DNA of 64,000 bases, taken from NCBI RefSeq assembly GCF_000614125.1, contig NZ_BAKJ01000017.1:17612-81611 (forward strand). The letters are read 5' to 3'. Shown here one piece after another: positions 54,093 to 63,951 of this stretch. This stretch comes from Bacteroides rodentium JCM 16496 (lineage in GTDB: Bacteria > Bacteroidota > Bacteroidia > Bacteroidales > Bacteroidaceae). The notes under the pieces were generated by a model. The model was not told the DNA's origin. It searched no databases and was given only the letters and a program-made list of their open reading frames with translations. A program made the position numbers and the translations under genes. The number at the start of each line of letters is the position of its first letter. Position 1 is the first letter of the stretch.

Positions 54093-55279
54093 ATGTACGG
54101 TAAAATGAAAGACCATCTCAGCAAGACTCTTGCTGAAATAAAAGAAGCCGGACTCTACAAGGAAGAGCGACTGATTGAGAGTGCACAACAAGCTGCCATC
54201 AGTGTAAAAGGCAAAGAGGTACTGAACTTCTGTGCCAACAATTACCTGGGACTGTCCAACCACCCGCGACTAATTGCCGCCGCCCAGCAGATTATGGAAC
54301 GCCGCGGATACGGCATGTCGTCCGTTCGCTTCATCTGCGGAACGCAGGACATCCACAAGGAACTGGAAGCAGCCATCTCCGACTACTTCAAGACTGAAGA
54401 CACCATTCTCTACGCCGCTTGTTTCGACGCCAATGGCGGTGTGTTCGAACCCCTCTTCACCGAGGAAGACGCCATCATCTCGGACTCCCTGAACCATGCT
54501 TCCATCATTGACGGCGTACGCCTCTGCAAAGCCAAACGCTATCGCTACGCCAATGCCGACATGGCCGACCTGGAAAGATGCCTGCAGGAAGCCCAGGCAC
54601 AGCGTTTCCGTATCGTGGTTACGGACGGGGTATTCTCCATGGACGGCAACGTTGCCCGATGGACCGCATTTGCGACCTTGCCGAGAAATACGACGCGTTG
54701 GTCATGGTGGACGAATCACACTCCGCCGGCGTGGTAGGCCCTACGGGACACGGCGTAAGCGAACAATACGGCACCTACGGGCGCGTAGACATCTATACCG
54801 GAACTTTAGGCAAAGCCTTTGGCGGCGCTTTGGGAGGATTCACTACCGGACGCAAGGAAATCATCGACCTGCTACGCCAACGCAGCCGTCCGTACCTCTT
54901 CTCCAATTCATTAGCTCCGGGCATCATCGGCGCCAGCCTCGAGGTATTCAAGATGCTGAAGGAAAGCAATGCCCTGCATGACAAACTAGTAGAAAACGTG
55001 AATTACTTCCGCGACAAAATGACCGCCGCCGGTTTCGACATCAAGCCGACACAAAGCGCCATCTGCGCCGTCATGCTGTATGATGCCAAACTTTCCCAAA
55101 TTTATGCCGCCCGCATGCAGGAAGAAGGCATCTACGTCACCGGTTTCTACTACCCCGTAGTACCCAAAGACCAGGCACGCATCCGCGTACAAATCTCTGC
55201 CGGACACGAAAAGGAGCATCTGGACAAATGTATCGCTGCATTTATTAAAGTGGGAAAAGAACTGGGAGTGCTGAAATAG
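54093..55279 (+). CDS. kbl: Glycine C-acetyltransferase (2-amino-3-ketobutyrate CoA ligase; one frameshift)
   Basis: Joined frames give 395 residues, the canonical length. [20 protein letters not shown] near the start, [35 protein letters not shown] and the PLP lysine in [20 protein letters not shown]. Near 54657 the DNA reads GTTGCCCGATGG where GTT-GCC-CCG-ATG-GAC ([10 protein letters not shown]) is expected, so one C is lost from a four-C run. It splits 2-amino-3-ketobutyrate with CoA into glycine and acetyl-CoA, working with the adjacent dehydrogenase. Confidence 0.94.
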
Positions 55280-55334
55280 TGGACAAGGGGACAAGCTACA
55301 AGCTTTGCTATCCGCTACTCGTAACTTGAGCTAA

Positions 55335-55371
55335 CAAAAATCCCGCGACCAGATTGGCTGCGGGATTTTTG
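55335..55371. terminator. Bidirectional terminator between kbl and ferritin
   Basis: CAAAAATCCCGC and GCGGGATTTTTG form a perfect 12-bp stem with a 13-base loop; A and T runs allow use by both convergent genes. Confidence 0.85.
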
Positions 55372-55378
55372 TTATTTC

Positions 55379-55861
55379 TTATTTGCGTTCTCCCAGTTTT
55401 GCGTCAACAAAGAAGATTCCGGCAGCACCGGCTTTCTTAATCATATCTACAATACCGTCAGCGGTAGCTTCTTCTTCTACTTGTTCGCGCACAAATCCCC
55501 AAAGGAAATCTTGTGTAGCCTTATCTTTTTCAGCAGCTGCCACATCAACCAATGCATCAATCATTTTGGAAACACGGCGTTCGTGCTCAGCCACCTGCTC
55601 AAACACTTCCAGCGGAGTGCCGAAGTCATTGGGAACAACATCAATCTTGTCCAATTTAGCCTTACCGCCACGCTTGATGATATAAGAAGCCATTTCGCAA
55701 GCATGAGCTTTTTCTTCAGAAGCCTGTTTCTTCAACCAGGAAGCCATACCGTTATAACCTTCTTTCTCCATATAGAAAGACATTGCCAGATAAAGGTTGG
55801 AAGACCACATCTCAGCCGTAATCTGCTCATTAATTGCATTCTGTAATTTTTCTGTAATCAT
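55379..55861 (-). CDS. Ferritin
   Basis: A 160-residue non-haem ferritin from the ATG at 55861 (ITEKLQNAINEQITAEMWSS). Ferroxidase-site residues lie in NLYLAMSFYMEKEGYNGMAS and KKQASEEKAHACEMASYIIK; a later helix has FVREQVEEEATADGIVDMIK. It stores iron and protects from oxidative stress. The 24 codons upstream to 55933 overlap the promoter box at 55891 and are not coding. Confidence 0.95.
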   Translation of the reverse strand: MITEKLQNAINEQITAEMWSSNLYLAMSFYMEKEGYNGMASWLKKQASEEKAHACEMASYIIKRGGKAKLDKIDVVPNDFGTPLEVFEQVAEHERRVSKMIDALVDVAAAEKDKATQDFLWGFVREQVEEEATADGIVDMIKKAGAAGIFFVDAKLGERK

Positions 55862-55890
55862 AATCGTATTTATTAAAATTGAAATCATTA

Positions 55891-55898
55891 CAAAAGTA
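55891..55898 (-). promoter_or_regulatory. -7 box for ferritin
   Basis: TACTTTTG on the minus strand fits TAnnTTTG, 29 bases before the ATG at 55861. Confidence 0.55.
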
Positions 55899-56003
55899 AC
55901 AAGAAACCTTAAAAGTTGTTCATGCAATAACATTTTTTATATAAAAACAGAGGTCTTGGTATAATAAATGCGCCATCATTCATACAACGCATCTCCAGCC
56001 TCT

Positions 56004-57164
56004 CTATACCAGCTCGTCCGACGTATATCCTTGAGGCAGCTCACGGCAGTTATAGCCCGAAGCCATAATTTCGCCATAAGCCCCTGCCGAACGGAGGGCG
56101 ATAAGGTCACCACGCTTCACGCCATTCAAATCAATGGCCTTACCGAATACATCGGAAGACTCGCAGATGGGCCCTACCACATCATAAGCCTGAGCCGGCG
56201 CATCCGAAGTGATATTCTCTATCTTATGGAACGCTTGGTAGAGTGCCGGACGAATCAAATCCGTCATGCCGGCATCTAGAATGGCAAACTGCTTGTTGGT
56301 ACCCTGCTTCACATAAAGCACCTGCGAAATCAATGAACCGCATTGTCCCACTACCGCACGTCCCAGCTCGAAGTGGAGTGTCTGGTGGGGACGGAGTTTC
56401 AGATGGCTGCTGTAAGTCTCGAAATAACTTTTGAAGTCGGGTATCGGCTGACGGTTGGGGTGACCGTAGTCGATGCCCAGTCCGCCCCCCACATTGACGT
56501 GCTCGATGCGGATATGGCGGGCTTCCAGCTTATCCTGCAATTCATTGACGCGGTTACACAAAGCCACGAAATCGCCCATATCCAATATCTGGGAACCTAT
56601 GTGGAAATGCAGTCCGATGAATCTCAAGTTCTTCATATTCTGCGCAATGTCTATCACATGGTCCATATCCTGCATGCTGATACCGAACTTGTTTTCGGCC
56701 AGCCCAGTGGTAATATTGGCATGGGTATGGGCACCTACATTAGGATTGATACGGAAAGCCACATTGGCTACCTTACCTTTAGCGGCAGCCAGCTCGTTGA
56801 TAATCTCCAGCTCGGGGACAGACTCCACATTAAAGCAGAAAATGTCATAATCCAGCCCCAGATTGATTTCCCAATCAGCCTTGCCCACCCCTGCAAAAAC
56901 AATCTTGCCAGTGGGAAAACCTGCCTTGATGGCAGCACGGATTTCACCGCCACTTACGCAGTCGGCACCCAAACCGTTCTCGCGGATAATGGCAAGCACC
57001 TTGGGATTGGCATTGGCCTTCACGGCATAATGCACCGAATAGTTGCCATATCGGGCAGCTTCCGTACGGATGCACGAAAGTGTGTCTCGCAAGACCTTTG
57101 TGTCGTAGTAATAGAAGGGAGTACGCAATTCGCGGAATTTATGGATAGGGAATATTCCTTTCAT
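56004..57164 (-). CDS. lysA: Diaminopimelate decarboxylase
   Basis: A 386-residue PLP barrel enzyme that makes L-lysine from meso-diaminopimelate. PLP lysine in SVHYAVKANANPKVLAI; substrate and PLP residues in GLHFHIGSQILDM, ENVNVGGGLGIDYGH-like (EHVNVGGGLGIDYG) and PICESSDVFGKAIDL. It follows lysC in the same direction, separated by a 21-bp-armed hairpin. Confidence 0.95.
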   Translation of the reverse strand: MKGIFPIHKFRELRTPFYYYDTKVLRDTLSCIRTEAARYGNYSVHYAVKANANPKVLAIIRENGLGADCVSGGEIRAAIKAGFPTGKIVFAGVGKADWEINLGLDYDIFCFNVESVPELEIINELAAAKGKVANVAFRINPNVGAHTHANITTGLAENKFGISMQDMDHVIDIAQNMKNLRFIGLHFHIGSQILDMGDFVALCNRVNELQDKLEARHIRIEHVNVGGGLGIDYGHPNRQPIPDFKSYFETYSSHLKLRPHQTLHFELGRAVVGQCGSLISQVLYVKQGTNKQFAILDAGMTDLIRPALYQAFHKIENITSDAPAQAYDVVGPICESSDVFGKAIDLNGVKRGDLIALRSAGAYGEIMASGYNCRELPQGYTSDELV

Positions 57165-57223
57165 ATAATAATCGTAATCTTTGTTCAGTTTAAAAAAGGA
57201 AAATAAAAGAGGTGTTTAAAAAT

Positions 57224-57307
57224 CTTTTTTAGGCGCGGATTACGTGGATTTCGCGGACTCTTTTTGCTTTCTATCCGCGCAGTCCGCGTAATCCGCGCCT
57301 AAAAAAG
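57224..57307. repeat. Perfect 21-bp-armed inverted repeat between lysC and lysA
   Basis: Arms 57224-57244 and 57287-57307 (CTTTTTTAGGCGCGGATTAC...) are exact complements; the inner part adds weaker pairing. It shares GGCGCGGATTACG with the repeat at 34670. In the transcript it lies between lysC and lysA and could reduce read-through. Confidence 0.85.
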
Positions 57308-57320
57308 AGTACGAGAAATC

Positions 57321-58639
57321 TTATTCCTCATTGAACAGCGCATCACTGAGTGACTGCAGCGCTGCCTTCTTGTCGCACTCGCGGATAAGGAAAGAGATAT
57401 TGTAGTTGCTGCCACCGAAAGAAATCATACGTACCGGTATGTCGCGCATGGCATCCAATGCCTTGGCTTCGAAACCGACGTTCTCCCATTCAAGGTCGCC
57501 CACCACACAGATGATGCACATGTCCTTGTCCACCGTCACTGTGCCATACTTCTTCAAGTCATCCAGAATTTCATTGAGATGCTTCACATTGTCGATAGAT
57601 ACGGACACACCCACTTCTGAGGTACAAATCATATCGATGGAAGTCTGGTAGCTCTCAAATATCTCGAAAACCTTACGCAAGAATCCGTGAGCAAGCAACA
57701 TGCGGCTGGATTTTATCTTGATGGCCGTAATGTTGTCCTTGGCAGCCACCGCCTTAATCTTACCCTTCTCCGTATCATTGGAAATCAGCGTACCCGGAGC
57801 AGTGGGGTCCATCGTATTGAGCAGACGGACGGGGATATTGGCATACTTGGCAGGCTGGATGCAGGTGGGGTGCAGAATCTTGGCACCGAAGTACGCCAGC
57901 TCGGCGGCCTCTTCAAAGTGCAGATGACGCACCGGAGCAGTCTTGTCCACAATACGGGGGTCGTTGTTATGCATGCCATCGATATCCGTCCAAATCTGGA
58001 TTTCGGAAGCGTTGATGGCAGCACCGATCAGCGAAGCCGTATAGTCGCTTCCGCCACGCTGCAGATTGTCTATCTCTCCGTAGGCGTTGCGGCAGATGTA
58101 CCCTGAGTAATATAAATCTCAGCATCCGGATGCAGTTCCAGCTGAATTTGAAGCTTGTCCTTGATATAGACCGGATCGGGCTCGGCATTCTTGTCCGTAC
58201 GCATGTATTCTAAAGCCGGAAGCAACACAGACTTCACACCGCATTCCTGCAGATAGTAGTTCATCATGGCGGTGGAAATCAACTCGCCCTGAGCCAACAC
58301 CACCTTCTCCTCAAACAGAGTGAAGAGGTCTTTGGTATAAGAACGGATATAGTCAAAATGTGATTTGATGAGTTCCAGGCCTTTCTGTTTATACTCCGGA
58401 GTAGCAAAGAGTTCATCAATGTGCTGGCGATATTTACTTTCCAGCTTGTTGATAATCTCGTTGGCACCTTCCGGATTCTTCTTGTACAGATAGTCCGAAA
58501 TCTCAACCAATGTGTTTGTGGTACCCGACATGGCAGAGAGAACCACAATCTTACGTTCACCATCGGTAATCAATTTGGCCACTTCCTTCATTCGCTGAGC
58601 CGAACCTACTGAAGTACCTCCAAACTTTAAAACTTTCAT
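57321..58639 (-). CDS. lysC: Aspartate kinase (one frameshift)
   Basis: Joined frames give 439 residues. KFGGTSVGSAQRMKEVAKLI at the N-terminus; the catalytic domain continues to IYITQG, then after the break GYICRNAYGEIDNLQRGGSD, YTASLIGAAINASEIQIWTD and ALHFEEAAELAYFGAKILHP-like text; two C-terminal ACT domains follow. Near 58101 the DNA reads CAG-GGTAC where CAG-GGN-TAC is expected; one base is missing. It phosphorylates aspartate for lysine, threonine and methionine synthesis; the ACT domains suggest end-product control. No leader attenuator was seen. Confidence 0.93.
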
Positions 58640-58762
58640 TTTCGTTCCTGTATTAATTAGTTTATAGTTACAAGCTACGAGCTACAAATAGGCAGCTGCG
58701 GAGCTTTATCATTAATTTCTGTTCTTTATAAGAATCAGTAGTCAGAGATAACTACTTAACTA

Positions 58763-59464
58763 CTAATCATTGGTTATTGCAGGGGCGTATTCTGCTGTAA
58801 CATCAGTCATCAGATGGTCTGCGCAACGGTACACCTTACCGGGAAACTCTCGCAGCAACTGCAAGTTGTGTGTGGTCATCACCACCAGTGCACCGGCTTC
58901 GCTGAGACCGTGCAGAAGTTCGGCAATGGCATGTCCGGTTTCCACGTCAAGATTCCCGGTAGGTTCGTCCGCAAGGACTATCTCCGGAGAGTTGAGCACT
59001 GCACGCGCAATCACAATGCGCTGCTGCTCACCGCCCGACAGTTCATTGGGCAGCTTATATCCTTTGTTGCTCATACCCACCAGATTCAACACCTCTTCAA
59101 TTTTATCCTTAATCTCCCCTTTGCTCTTCCAGCCGGTAGCACGGAGAACAAATTCAAGATTGTCGTACACCGTACGGTCTGTCAGCAACTGGAAGTCCTG
59201 GAATACGATTCCCAGCTTGCGGCGCAACTGCGGGATGTGCTTACGCTTAATATGGAGCATGTCATACCCCAATACTTCGGCCTCGCCCGATGCAATATCC
59301 AGTTCGCCATAGAAAGTCTTGAGCAGGCTCGTCTTGCCGGAGCCCACTTTACCTACCAGGTACACGAACTCCCCTTTGTGAAGTTCCAAGTTCACATCGT
59401 TCAGCACGCACAACTCCTGCTGGTGTATCTCTACGTCCGTATATCTTATCAGCGCCTCGCCCAC
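58763..59464 (-). CDS. ftsE: Cell-division ATP-binding protein FtsE
   Basis: A 233-residue ABC ATPase: Walker A GKVGSGKTSLLK, Q-loop VFQDFQLLTDRTVYDNL, signature LSGGEQQRIVIARA, Walker B EIVLADEPTGNLDVETG. The text DFQLL-DRTVY-N is typical of FtsE, which with FtsX drives peptidoglycan hydrolysis at the septum. ftsX is not adjacent. It is followed by lysC and preceded by hisIE. Confidence 0.92.
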   Translation of the reverse strand: MGEALIRYTDVEIHQQELCVLNDVNLELHKGEFVYLVGKVGSGKTSLLKTFYGELDIASGEAEVLGYDMLHIKRKHIPQLRRKLGIVFQDFQLLTDRTVYDNLEFVLRATGWKSKGEIKDKIEEVLNLVGMSNKGYKLPNELSGGEQQRIVIARAVLNSPEIVLADEPTGNLDVETGHAIAELLHGLSEAGALVVMTTHNLQLLREFPGKVYRCADHLMTDVTAEYAPAITND

Positions 59465-59493
59465 CCCTATTTTAATTTTTAATTATTAATTAT

Positions 59494-60099
59494 TTAGTGT
59501 TTCTTCCACGTGGCGCTGTGACGTTCCTCCAATTCGCGCGCAAGGTCTTCAATGCGGTATCCCTTGGACGTAAGCAGCACGATGAGGTGATACAACAAAT
59601 CAGCTCCTTCATAAATCAGGCGGTCGTCCGTACCGTTGCAAGCTTCAATAACGGTTTCCACAGCCTCTTCGCCCACTTTCTGTGCCATTTTGTTGACACC
59701 GGACTGAAAAAGGCTGGTCGTGTAAGAGCCTTCGGGCATCTCATCATGACGCTTGCAGATGAAGTCTTGAAGAAGCTTCAGAAACATAACCGGTTGTTCG
59801 TTCTTCTCGCCCCAGCAGGTATCTGTACCGGTATGGCAAACCGGGCCTACGGGATGTACCTGCACCAGCAACGTATCCCGGTCACAGTCTTCCTTCATGG
59901 AAACCACATTCAGGAAGTTGCCGCTCTCTTCACCTTTCGTCCAAAGACGATTCTTGGTACGGCTGAAGAAAGTAACCTTTCCTGTTTCCACCGTCTTGTC
60001 ATAGGCCTCCTTGTTCATGAAGCCAAGCATCAGCACCTTAGCGGTATCTGCATCTTGTATAATCGCCGGAACAAGTCCGTTCATCTTGTCAAAATCCAT
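59494..60099 (-). CDS. hisIE: Phosphoribosyl-AMP cyclohydrolase / phosphoribosyl-ATP pyrophosphatase
   Basis: A 201-residue fusion: HisI half with VLMLGFMNKEAYDKTVETGK, FFSRTKNRLWTKGEESGN and Zn ligands in HTGTDTCWG; HisE half with KRHDEMPEGSYTTSLFQSGV, NKMAQKVGEEAVETVIEACN and LLYHLIVLL. It performs two early histidine steps. Last of four his genes in this direction. Confidence 0.96.
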   Translation of the reverse strand: MDFDKMNGLVPAIIQDADTAKVLMLGFMNKEAYDKTVETGKVTFFSRTKNRLWTKGEESGNFLNVVSMKEDCDRDTLLVQVHPVGPVCHTGTDTCWGEKNEQPVMFLKLLQDFICKRHDEMPEGSYTTSLFQSGVNKMAQKVGEEAVETVIEACNGTDDRLIYEGADLLYHLIVLLTSKGYRIEDLARELEERHSATWKKH

Positions 60100-60213
60100 T
60101 TTATTTACGATTTAGCTATTTACTATTTACGATTGATATTACCTTAAGTGACTGGAGACTTATGATTTGCTTGAGTAATCCCAATCATAAATCGTCCAAT
60201 CATAAACCCACCT

Positions 60214-60969
60214 TCATCTTCTCATCGCAATTCCTTGGGCACAAAGATACGATTTTAATTCGGGAATTTTGATTTCTCCGAAATGAAAAACACTGGCTGC
60301 CAGGGCAGCATCCGCTTTTCCCTGCAAAAAGACGTCACGAAAATGCTCTTTGGCACCTGCCCCTCCCGATGCAATGATAGGGATAGACAATCCGTCGGCA
60401 AGGCAGGAAAGCGCTTCATTGGCATAACCGGTCTTGACACCGTCGTGATTCATGCTGGTGAACAATATCTCGCCCGCACCACGTTCCTGGGCTTCTTTTG
60501 TCCACGCAAACAGTTCCTTATCCGTTTCCACACGGCCACCGTTCAAGTAGCACCACCATCCCTTCTCTGTCTGTTTGGCATCAACGGCCAGTACACAAAC
60601 CTGAGAACCGAAGTTCTTCGCAATCTCGTCTATCAATCCGGGACGGCGGATAGCTGAGGAATTGATGGAAATTTTATCGGCACCTGCATTCAGTAACCTA
60701 TCCACGTCACCCAGTTCATGAATGCCTCCACCTACTGTAAAAGGAATGCTGATATTCGCAGCTATGCGTTTCACCAATTCAGTGAAAGTCTTACGGCCTT
60801 CAAAACTGGCTGTGATGTCGAGAAAAACCAGTTCGTCGGCACCCTGCTCACTATAAGCACGCGCCAGTTCTACCGGGTCGCCTGCCTGGCGAAGATTCAC
60901 GAAATTGGTACCTTTCACGGTCTGCCCATCTTTAATGTCGAGGCAAGGAATGATTCTTTTTGCTAACAC
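60214..60969 (-). CDS. hisF: Imidazole glycerol phosphate synthase, cyclase subunit
   Basis: A 251-residue (beta/alpha)8 barrel with catalytic Asp11 in [18 protein letters not shown] and Asp in [27 protein letters not shown] and [17 protein letters not shown] bind phosphate. It pairs with HisH, encoded two genes upstream, to make imidazole glycerol phosphate and AICAR. Confidence 0.97.
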   Translation of the reverse strand: MLAKRIIPCLDIKDGQTVKGTNFVNLRQAGDPVELARAYSEQGADELVFLDITASFEGRKTFTELVKRIAANISIPFTVGGGIHELGDVDRLLNAGADKISINSSAIRRPGLIDEIAKNFGSQVCVLAVDAKQTEKGWWCYLNGGRVETDKELFAWTKEAQERGAGEILFTSMNHDGVKTGYANEALSCLADGLSIPIIASGGAGAKEHFRDVFLQGKADAALAASVFHFGEIKIPELKSYLCAQGIAMRR

Positions 60970-61032
60970 GGCGGTTTGAGTTATAAGTTATAAGTGATTA
61001 ATTTAAAATTTTCACCTTTCAATTTTCACCTT

Positions 61033-61755
61033 TCAACTAACAAAGTTTTCCAGCTCTTTGAAGGTGATACGGCCTTCGTACAGAGCCTTACCGAAAATAA
61101 CAGCAGGCACACCCGCTGCTTCCAGCTTGCGTATATCATCGGCACAGCTTACGCCTCCACTGGCTATCAGATAGAGTTCAGGATGATGTTCCAGTATCTC
61201 CTTATACAGTGCTATCGATGGTCCTTGCAGCATTCCGTCACAACTGATATCAGTACAGATAACCTTATGGACCCCCTTCTCCACATAGTCTTTCAAGAAC
61301 GGAAACAGTTCGCAGCCACTCTCATCCTTCCAACCGTTGACGGCTATTTTATGCTCTTTCACATCAGCACCGAGAATAATTTTCTCAAATCCATACATTT
61401 GAAGCCATTTGCAGAACAATTCGGGATTCCTCACAGCAATGCTGCCGCCGGTCACCATCTGCGCACCGTTCTCAAAAGCTATCACCAAATCTTCATCACT
61501 CTTCACCCCACCTCCAAAATCTATAATAAGAGACGTACGCACAGCTATCTGTTCCAGCGTGCGGTAGTTTACCACATGATGGGAAGCCGCACCGTCCAAA
61601 TCGACCACATGAAGTCTGCGGATACCATGAGCCTCCAGCTCCAGAGCCACTTCCACGGGATTTTCGTTGTACACCTTCTTGCTGTCATAATCGCCTTGGG
61701 AAAGGCGTACACATTTTCCGTCAATAATGTCAATAGCGGGAATCAGTTCTATCAT
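61033..61755 (-). CDS. hisA: ProFAR isomerase
   Basis: A 240-residue (beta/alpha)8 barrel related to HisF, with Asp8 in [19 protein letters not shown] and the second Asp in [15 protein letters not shown]. It opens the ribose of ProFAR. Encoded between hisH and hisF, in step order. Confidence 0.96.
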   Translation of the reverse strand: MIELIPAIDIIDGKCVRLSQGDYDSKKVYNENPVEVALELEAHGIRRLHVVDLDGAASHHVVNYRTLEQIAVRTSLIIDFGGGVKSDEDLVIAFENGAQMVTGGSIAVRNPELFCKWLQMYGFEKIILGADVKEHKIAVNGWKDESGCELFPFLKDYVEKGVHKVICTDISCDGMLQGPSIALYKEILEHHPELYLIASGGVSCADDIRKLEAAGVPAVIFGKALYEGRITFKELENFVS

Positions 61756-61775
61756 TTTATTTACGATTTGACGAT

Positions 61776-62365
61776 TTACAGTTCCAGGAAATTCCGCAAA
61801 ATACGCTCTCCCACACTTCCACTCTTTTCCGGATGGAACTGTGTGGCGTAGTAATTGTCTTTATGCAAAGCGGCACTGAACGGATGAATGTAATCCGTCA
61901 CGGCCGCCGTACAATCATTGACAGGCACATAGAAGCTATGTACGAAATAGACAAACTCTTCTTTAGTAAAGCCTTTAAAAAGTCCGCTATTCGTCCCGGC
62001 AATGGTATTCCATCCCATATGAGGTACTTTATCCTCGTGCCTCTGCGAAATGAAACGTTTCACATCAGTATCAAAAATACCCAGGCAATCCACATCCCCC
62101 TCTTCAGAGTGGCGGCACATCAACTGCATGCCCAGGCAAATGCCCAATACCGGCTGGCGTAACTCCTTTATCAGCTATCCATACCACCGGTACGCAAAAA
62201 GTTCATAGTGGTTTCCGCCTCTCCCACACCGGGAAAGATAACCTTATCGGCAGCACGCAGCACAGTCTCATCCGCCGTAATCACTGCCTCTACTCCCAGG
62301 CGCTTCAAAGCATAATCCACCGAACGGATATTGCCTGCATTATATTTGATAACTGCAACTTTCAT
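61776..62365 (-). CDS. hisH: Imidazole glycerol phosphate synthase, glutaminase subunit (one frameshift)
   Basis: Joined frames give 196 residues, the expected length. First frame: [20 protein letters not shown], then [17 protein letters not shown]. After the break near 62175 the text should read [20 protein letters not shown]; nucleophile Cys in GICLGMQLM, His-Glu in the QFHPEKSG end. One base is missing in GGATAGCTGATAAAG. It feeds ammonia from glutamine to HisF. Confidence 0.93.
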
Positions 62366-62439
62366 TTTTTAATTGAGAATTGACCATTGAAAAGTGATAA
62401 TTGAAAGGTAATGACAGGTTCCCCACCATCAATTATCAA

Positions 62440-63297
62440 CTAATTAAATATTACCGTTTTATTCTTATATGCCAACACTTTGCGTTCAATATGTTTCTGA
62501 ACAGCACGGGAAAGCACAATTTTTTCCAAGTCTTTACCCTTGTTCACCAAATCCTGTACAGTGTCCTTGTGTGTAATGCGCACCACATCCTGCTCTATGA
62601 TGGGACCGGCATCCAACTCTGTGGTAACATAGTGGCTGGTGGCTCCAATAATCTTCACTCCACGTTCAAACGCAGCATGATAGGGCTTCGCTCCCACAAA
62701 TGCCGGAAGGAAAGAGTGATGGATATTGATTATCTTATTGGGATAAGCGTTTATCATTTGCTCGGAAATGACCTGCATGTAACGTGCCAGCACTATGAAA
62801 GTTATCTTATGCTTTGCCAGTAACTCCATTTCCTTCTTCTCTTGTTCCTCCTTTGTCTCTTTGGTGATGGGGAAAAGATGGAAAGGAATACCGAAACGCT
62901 CGGCCACGTGCTGCAAATCGGGATGATTACTTATGATAAGAGGTATCTCCACATTCCACTCACCAGCGGTGTAACGCGCCAGCAAGTCGAACAAGCAATG
63001 GGACATCTTTGAAACAAAGATGGCCATACGCGGTTTTGTATCGGAGAAATAGAGACGGAAATTCATCCCATATTTCTGTGCATACAAAGTGGCAAAATAA
63101 TCCTCTATCTTTTCCTGAGGCACCAGAAAATCTTTCAATTCCCATTCAATACGCATGAAAAAGATATTCTCTACATGGTCTACATACTGATCCAGATAGA
63201 CAATATTACCTTTATTCACCGTTATAAAGTCTGTTACTTCTGCCAATATGCCTGGTTTGTCAGGGCAGTGCAGCAACAGTTTGGCTGTTTTCATCAT
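62440..63297 (-). CDS. purU: Formyltetrahydrofolate deformylase
   Basis: A 285-residue protein with an N-terminal ACT domain (AKLLLHCPDKPGILAEVTDF) and a formyltransferase-like domain: ISNHPDLQHVAERFGIPFHL, the catalytic set INIHHSFLPAFVGAKPYHAA and GATSHYVT. It releases formate from 10-formyl-THF for purine synthesis and one-carbon balance. Starts ATG ATG; either may be used (63297 or 63294). Confidence 0.95.
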   Translation of the reverse strand: MMKTAKLLLHCPDKPGILAEVTDFITVNKGNIVYLDQYVDHVENIFFMRIEWELKDFLVPQEKIEDYFATLYAQKYGMNFRLYFSDTKPRMAIFVSKMSHCLFDLLARYTAGEWNVEIPLIISNHPDLQHVAERFGIPFHLFPITKETKEEQEKKEMELLAKHKITFIVLARYMQVISEQMINAYPNKIINIHHSFLPAFVGAKPYHAAFERGVKIIGATSHYVTTELDAGPIIEQDVVRITHKDTVQDLVNKGKDLEKIVLSRAVQKHIERKVLAYKNKTVIFN

Positions 63298-63351
63298 CCT
63301 AAAATTTCTTTTTTATCATTTTCAAATTACAACATTCTCGTTTAGAGTTCG

Positions 63352-63359
63352 CAAAAATA
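63352..63359 (-). promoter_or_regulatory. -7 box for purU
   Basis: TATTTTTG on the minus strand fits TAnnTTTG, 54 bases upstream of the purU start. Confidence 0.5.
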
Positions 63360-63584
63360 ACGATTTATTGCAAAACAACGAACTTTTCGAGCAAGAAGTT
63401 TAAAAGAAGCCCCTAAATGTTTCGTTTCCTCCAAGAAAGGATTTCATGTCAAGAATAAAACAGTGTATAAGCGTATTTCTAAACAGTTGTTAAATTCACT
63501 TTTTCTTATTTTTCCAAACTTCTCTATATGAGGATATAAAGCAAACACAACACAAAACGCTTAAAAAAAAGTTCGCCATAGCTA

Positions 63585-63614
63585 TTGCAGATATCAAAGA
63601 AATGCCTACCTTTG
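63585..63614 (+). promoter_or_regulatory. tRNA-Asp promoter
   Basis: TTG at 63585-63587, a 19-base spacer and TACCTTTG at 63607-63614, 45 bases before the tRNA. Confidence 0.65.
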
Positions 63615-63658
63615 CAACCGCAATCGAGAGAGATAGCAACGAAAAAAAATGAAATAAT

Positions 63659-63732
63659 GGTGCGTTAGTTCAGTTGGTTAGAATACATGCCTGTCACGCA
63701 TGGGGTCACGGGTTCGAGTCCCGTACGCACCG
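63659..63732 (+). tRNA. tRNA-Asp (GTC)
   Basis: Acceptor GGTGCGT pairs with ACGCACC, then discriminator G. The D arm contains TTCAGTTGGTTAGAA, the anticodon loop CTGTCAC gives anticodon GTC, and the T arm has GGTTCGAGTCC. The 3' CCA is not encoded; 74 nt. Confidence 0.97.
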
Positions 63733-63768
63733 CAATAAACACTGATTGTCAGTAAAATATAAAAAGAG

Positions 63769-63804
63769 CACCCAATTTTACACCCAATAAAGTAAAATTG
63801 GGTG
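63769..63804 (+). terminator. Terminator after tRNA-Asp
   Basis: CACCCAATTTTAC pairs with GTAAAATTGGGTG (13 bp, perfect) around a 10-base loop, then TTTTG and more T residues. Confidence 0.8.
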
Positions 63805-63951
63805 TTTTGTTTTATTTAAGAACATTACTTATTCTATCACGTTACGAGAAGAATGGTGATTTTCGAAAATTACGGGAATAGCCCATATAGCGGGTCAGCC
63901 GCAAAATCTTGTGGGGTATCTTAGAAGTAGCTATCTTTGTGGCAAAAACTT

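Larger units (their letters stand above)
63298..63658. other. Gene-free interval between purU and tRNA-Asp
   Basis: AT-rich, 361 bases. It holds the purU -7 box at 63352 on the minus strand and the tRNA promoter at 63585-63614. Nothing else is recognised. Confidence 0.6.

Noticed and set aside
58640..58762. Lysine riboswitch or T-box ahead of lysC
   Set aside because: The 123-base gap is too short and no conserved lysine-aptamer or T-box sequence is visible.
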